Translations under genes and position numbers: made by a program
The notes under the pieces: model-generated
The model's database searches: none
The model's input: the letters and a program-made list of their open reading frames with translations, nothing else
Told to the model about the DNA's origin: nothing
Shown: positions 51,979 through 52,193 of the stretch, piece by piece
How positions within the stretch are numbered: the first letter of the stretch is position 1
How the letters are laid out: every line of letters begins with the position of its first letter
Source of the DNA: an uncultured Desulfuromonadales bacterium
Lineage (GTDB): Bacteria > Desulfobacterota > Desulfuromonadia > Geobacterales > CAIOGM01
Length of the DNA stretch: 52,193 bases
Direction: 5' to 3'
Assembly (NCBI GenBank): GCA_903929485.1
Contig: CAIYUY010000330.1
Location: forward strand, 1 to 52,193

Positions 51979-52193
51979 GGGAGTCCAGGTTCGAGGTTTG
52001 AGGTTTGAGGTTCGAGGTTCGAGGTTCTAGGTTCGATGCTTGCGCCATTTGGTTAGGTGATTCGCGACAAAGAACATACCCGACAGAAACCTGTTCACCC
52101 TTCGACAAGCTCAGGGCGAACGGATTCAGGTTTAATAACCGCCTTATTTTCCGTTCGTGGTGAGCCTGTCGAACCATGAACGGAAAATCGATA
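51979..52193. repeat. Direct GGTTCGAGGTTTGAGG repeats and a REP element
   Basis: Tandem GAGGTT(C/T)GAGGTT steps lie at about 51989-52036. CTTCGACAAGCTCAGGGCGA (52099-52120) with a distant reverse partner GTGAGCCTGTCGAACCATGA (52159-52180) is a common inverted repeat. No gene is supported here. Confidence 0.75.

Noticed and set aside
51956-52177. A 73-codon ORF with SLSKGE and VRQAHHER-like strings
   Set aside because: This is translated repeat DNA (the common CTTCGACAAGCTCAGG element), not a gene.

Overview
The window looks like chromosomal DNA of an anaerobic or microaerophilic bacterium of the Desulfuromonadales/Geobacter-like Desulfobacterota. This is an inference from gene content and order, not from a marker-gene search. 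The supporting signs are the ffh-rpsP-rimM-trmD-rplS-rnhB-yraN order, a selenium-linked yedF/DUF3343 pair, desulfoferrodoxin beside rubrerythrin, a DUF4911 protein, a PEP-CTERM protein, and c-di-GMP and two-component signalling genes. Base composition is moderately GC-rich. Intergenic DNA is unusually full of palindromic repeats.

Region 1 (1-18.5 kb) is a surface-protein and signalling region built by duplication. A two-gene block, an OmpR-type response regulator followed by an AAA-ATPase/PD-(D/E)XK protein, occurs at 1-2317 and again at 13791-16126. Only the second copy keeps its 7TMR-DISM histidine kinase. A second duplicated block is the upstream region shared by a repeat lipoprotein gene (copy at about 3945-4275) and a 1555-residue secreted protein gene (copy at about 12195-12525). 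Each copy carries four tandem 10-bp repeats that resemble a binding site for an OmpR-family regulator. In copy 2 the region also leads into an intact Rpn-type nuclease gene; in copy 1 only the tail of that gene is left. A membrane TPR protein and a PEP-CTERM protein lie between the blocks. The testable proposal is that the duplicated regulators control the two surface genes.

Region 2 (18.5-33.9 kb) is mostly housekeeping on the minus strand: NDH-2, rsmI, nadE with a separate nitrilase-type amidase subunit, yraN, rnhB, rplS, an RNA methyltransferase, trmD, rimM, rpsP, ffh, yedF and DUF3343. Between rnhB and rplS lies a 4-5 kb accessory insert holding a Uma2 nuclease, a tryptophan-rich repeat protein, a DUF1566 protein and a DUF1640-like protein among dense REP-like repeats. 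Where most relatives have a KH-domain RNA-binding gene between rpsP and rimM, only a 17-codon ORF remains.

Region 3 (34-39.8 kb) has a small membrane protein and dciA, then a turnover island: a RelB/YafQ pair, a truncated IS110 transposase, a C5 DNA methyltransferase fragment, a degraded HigBA, a PIN/DUF3368 fragment overlapping a macro-domain gene, and two HicAB pairs.

Region 4 (39.9-52.2 kb) is conserved again: secA, a cyclophilin, superoxide reductase, rubrerythrin, DUF4911, a PilZ protein followed by a GAF/HD-GYP phosphodiesterase, a methyltransferase, a FadL-type porin and an ArnD-like deacetylase. A recurrent oddity is that intergenic repeats supply the last codons and the stop of several genes.
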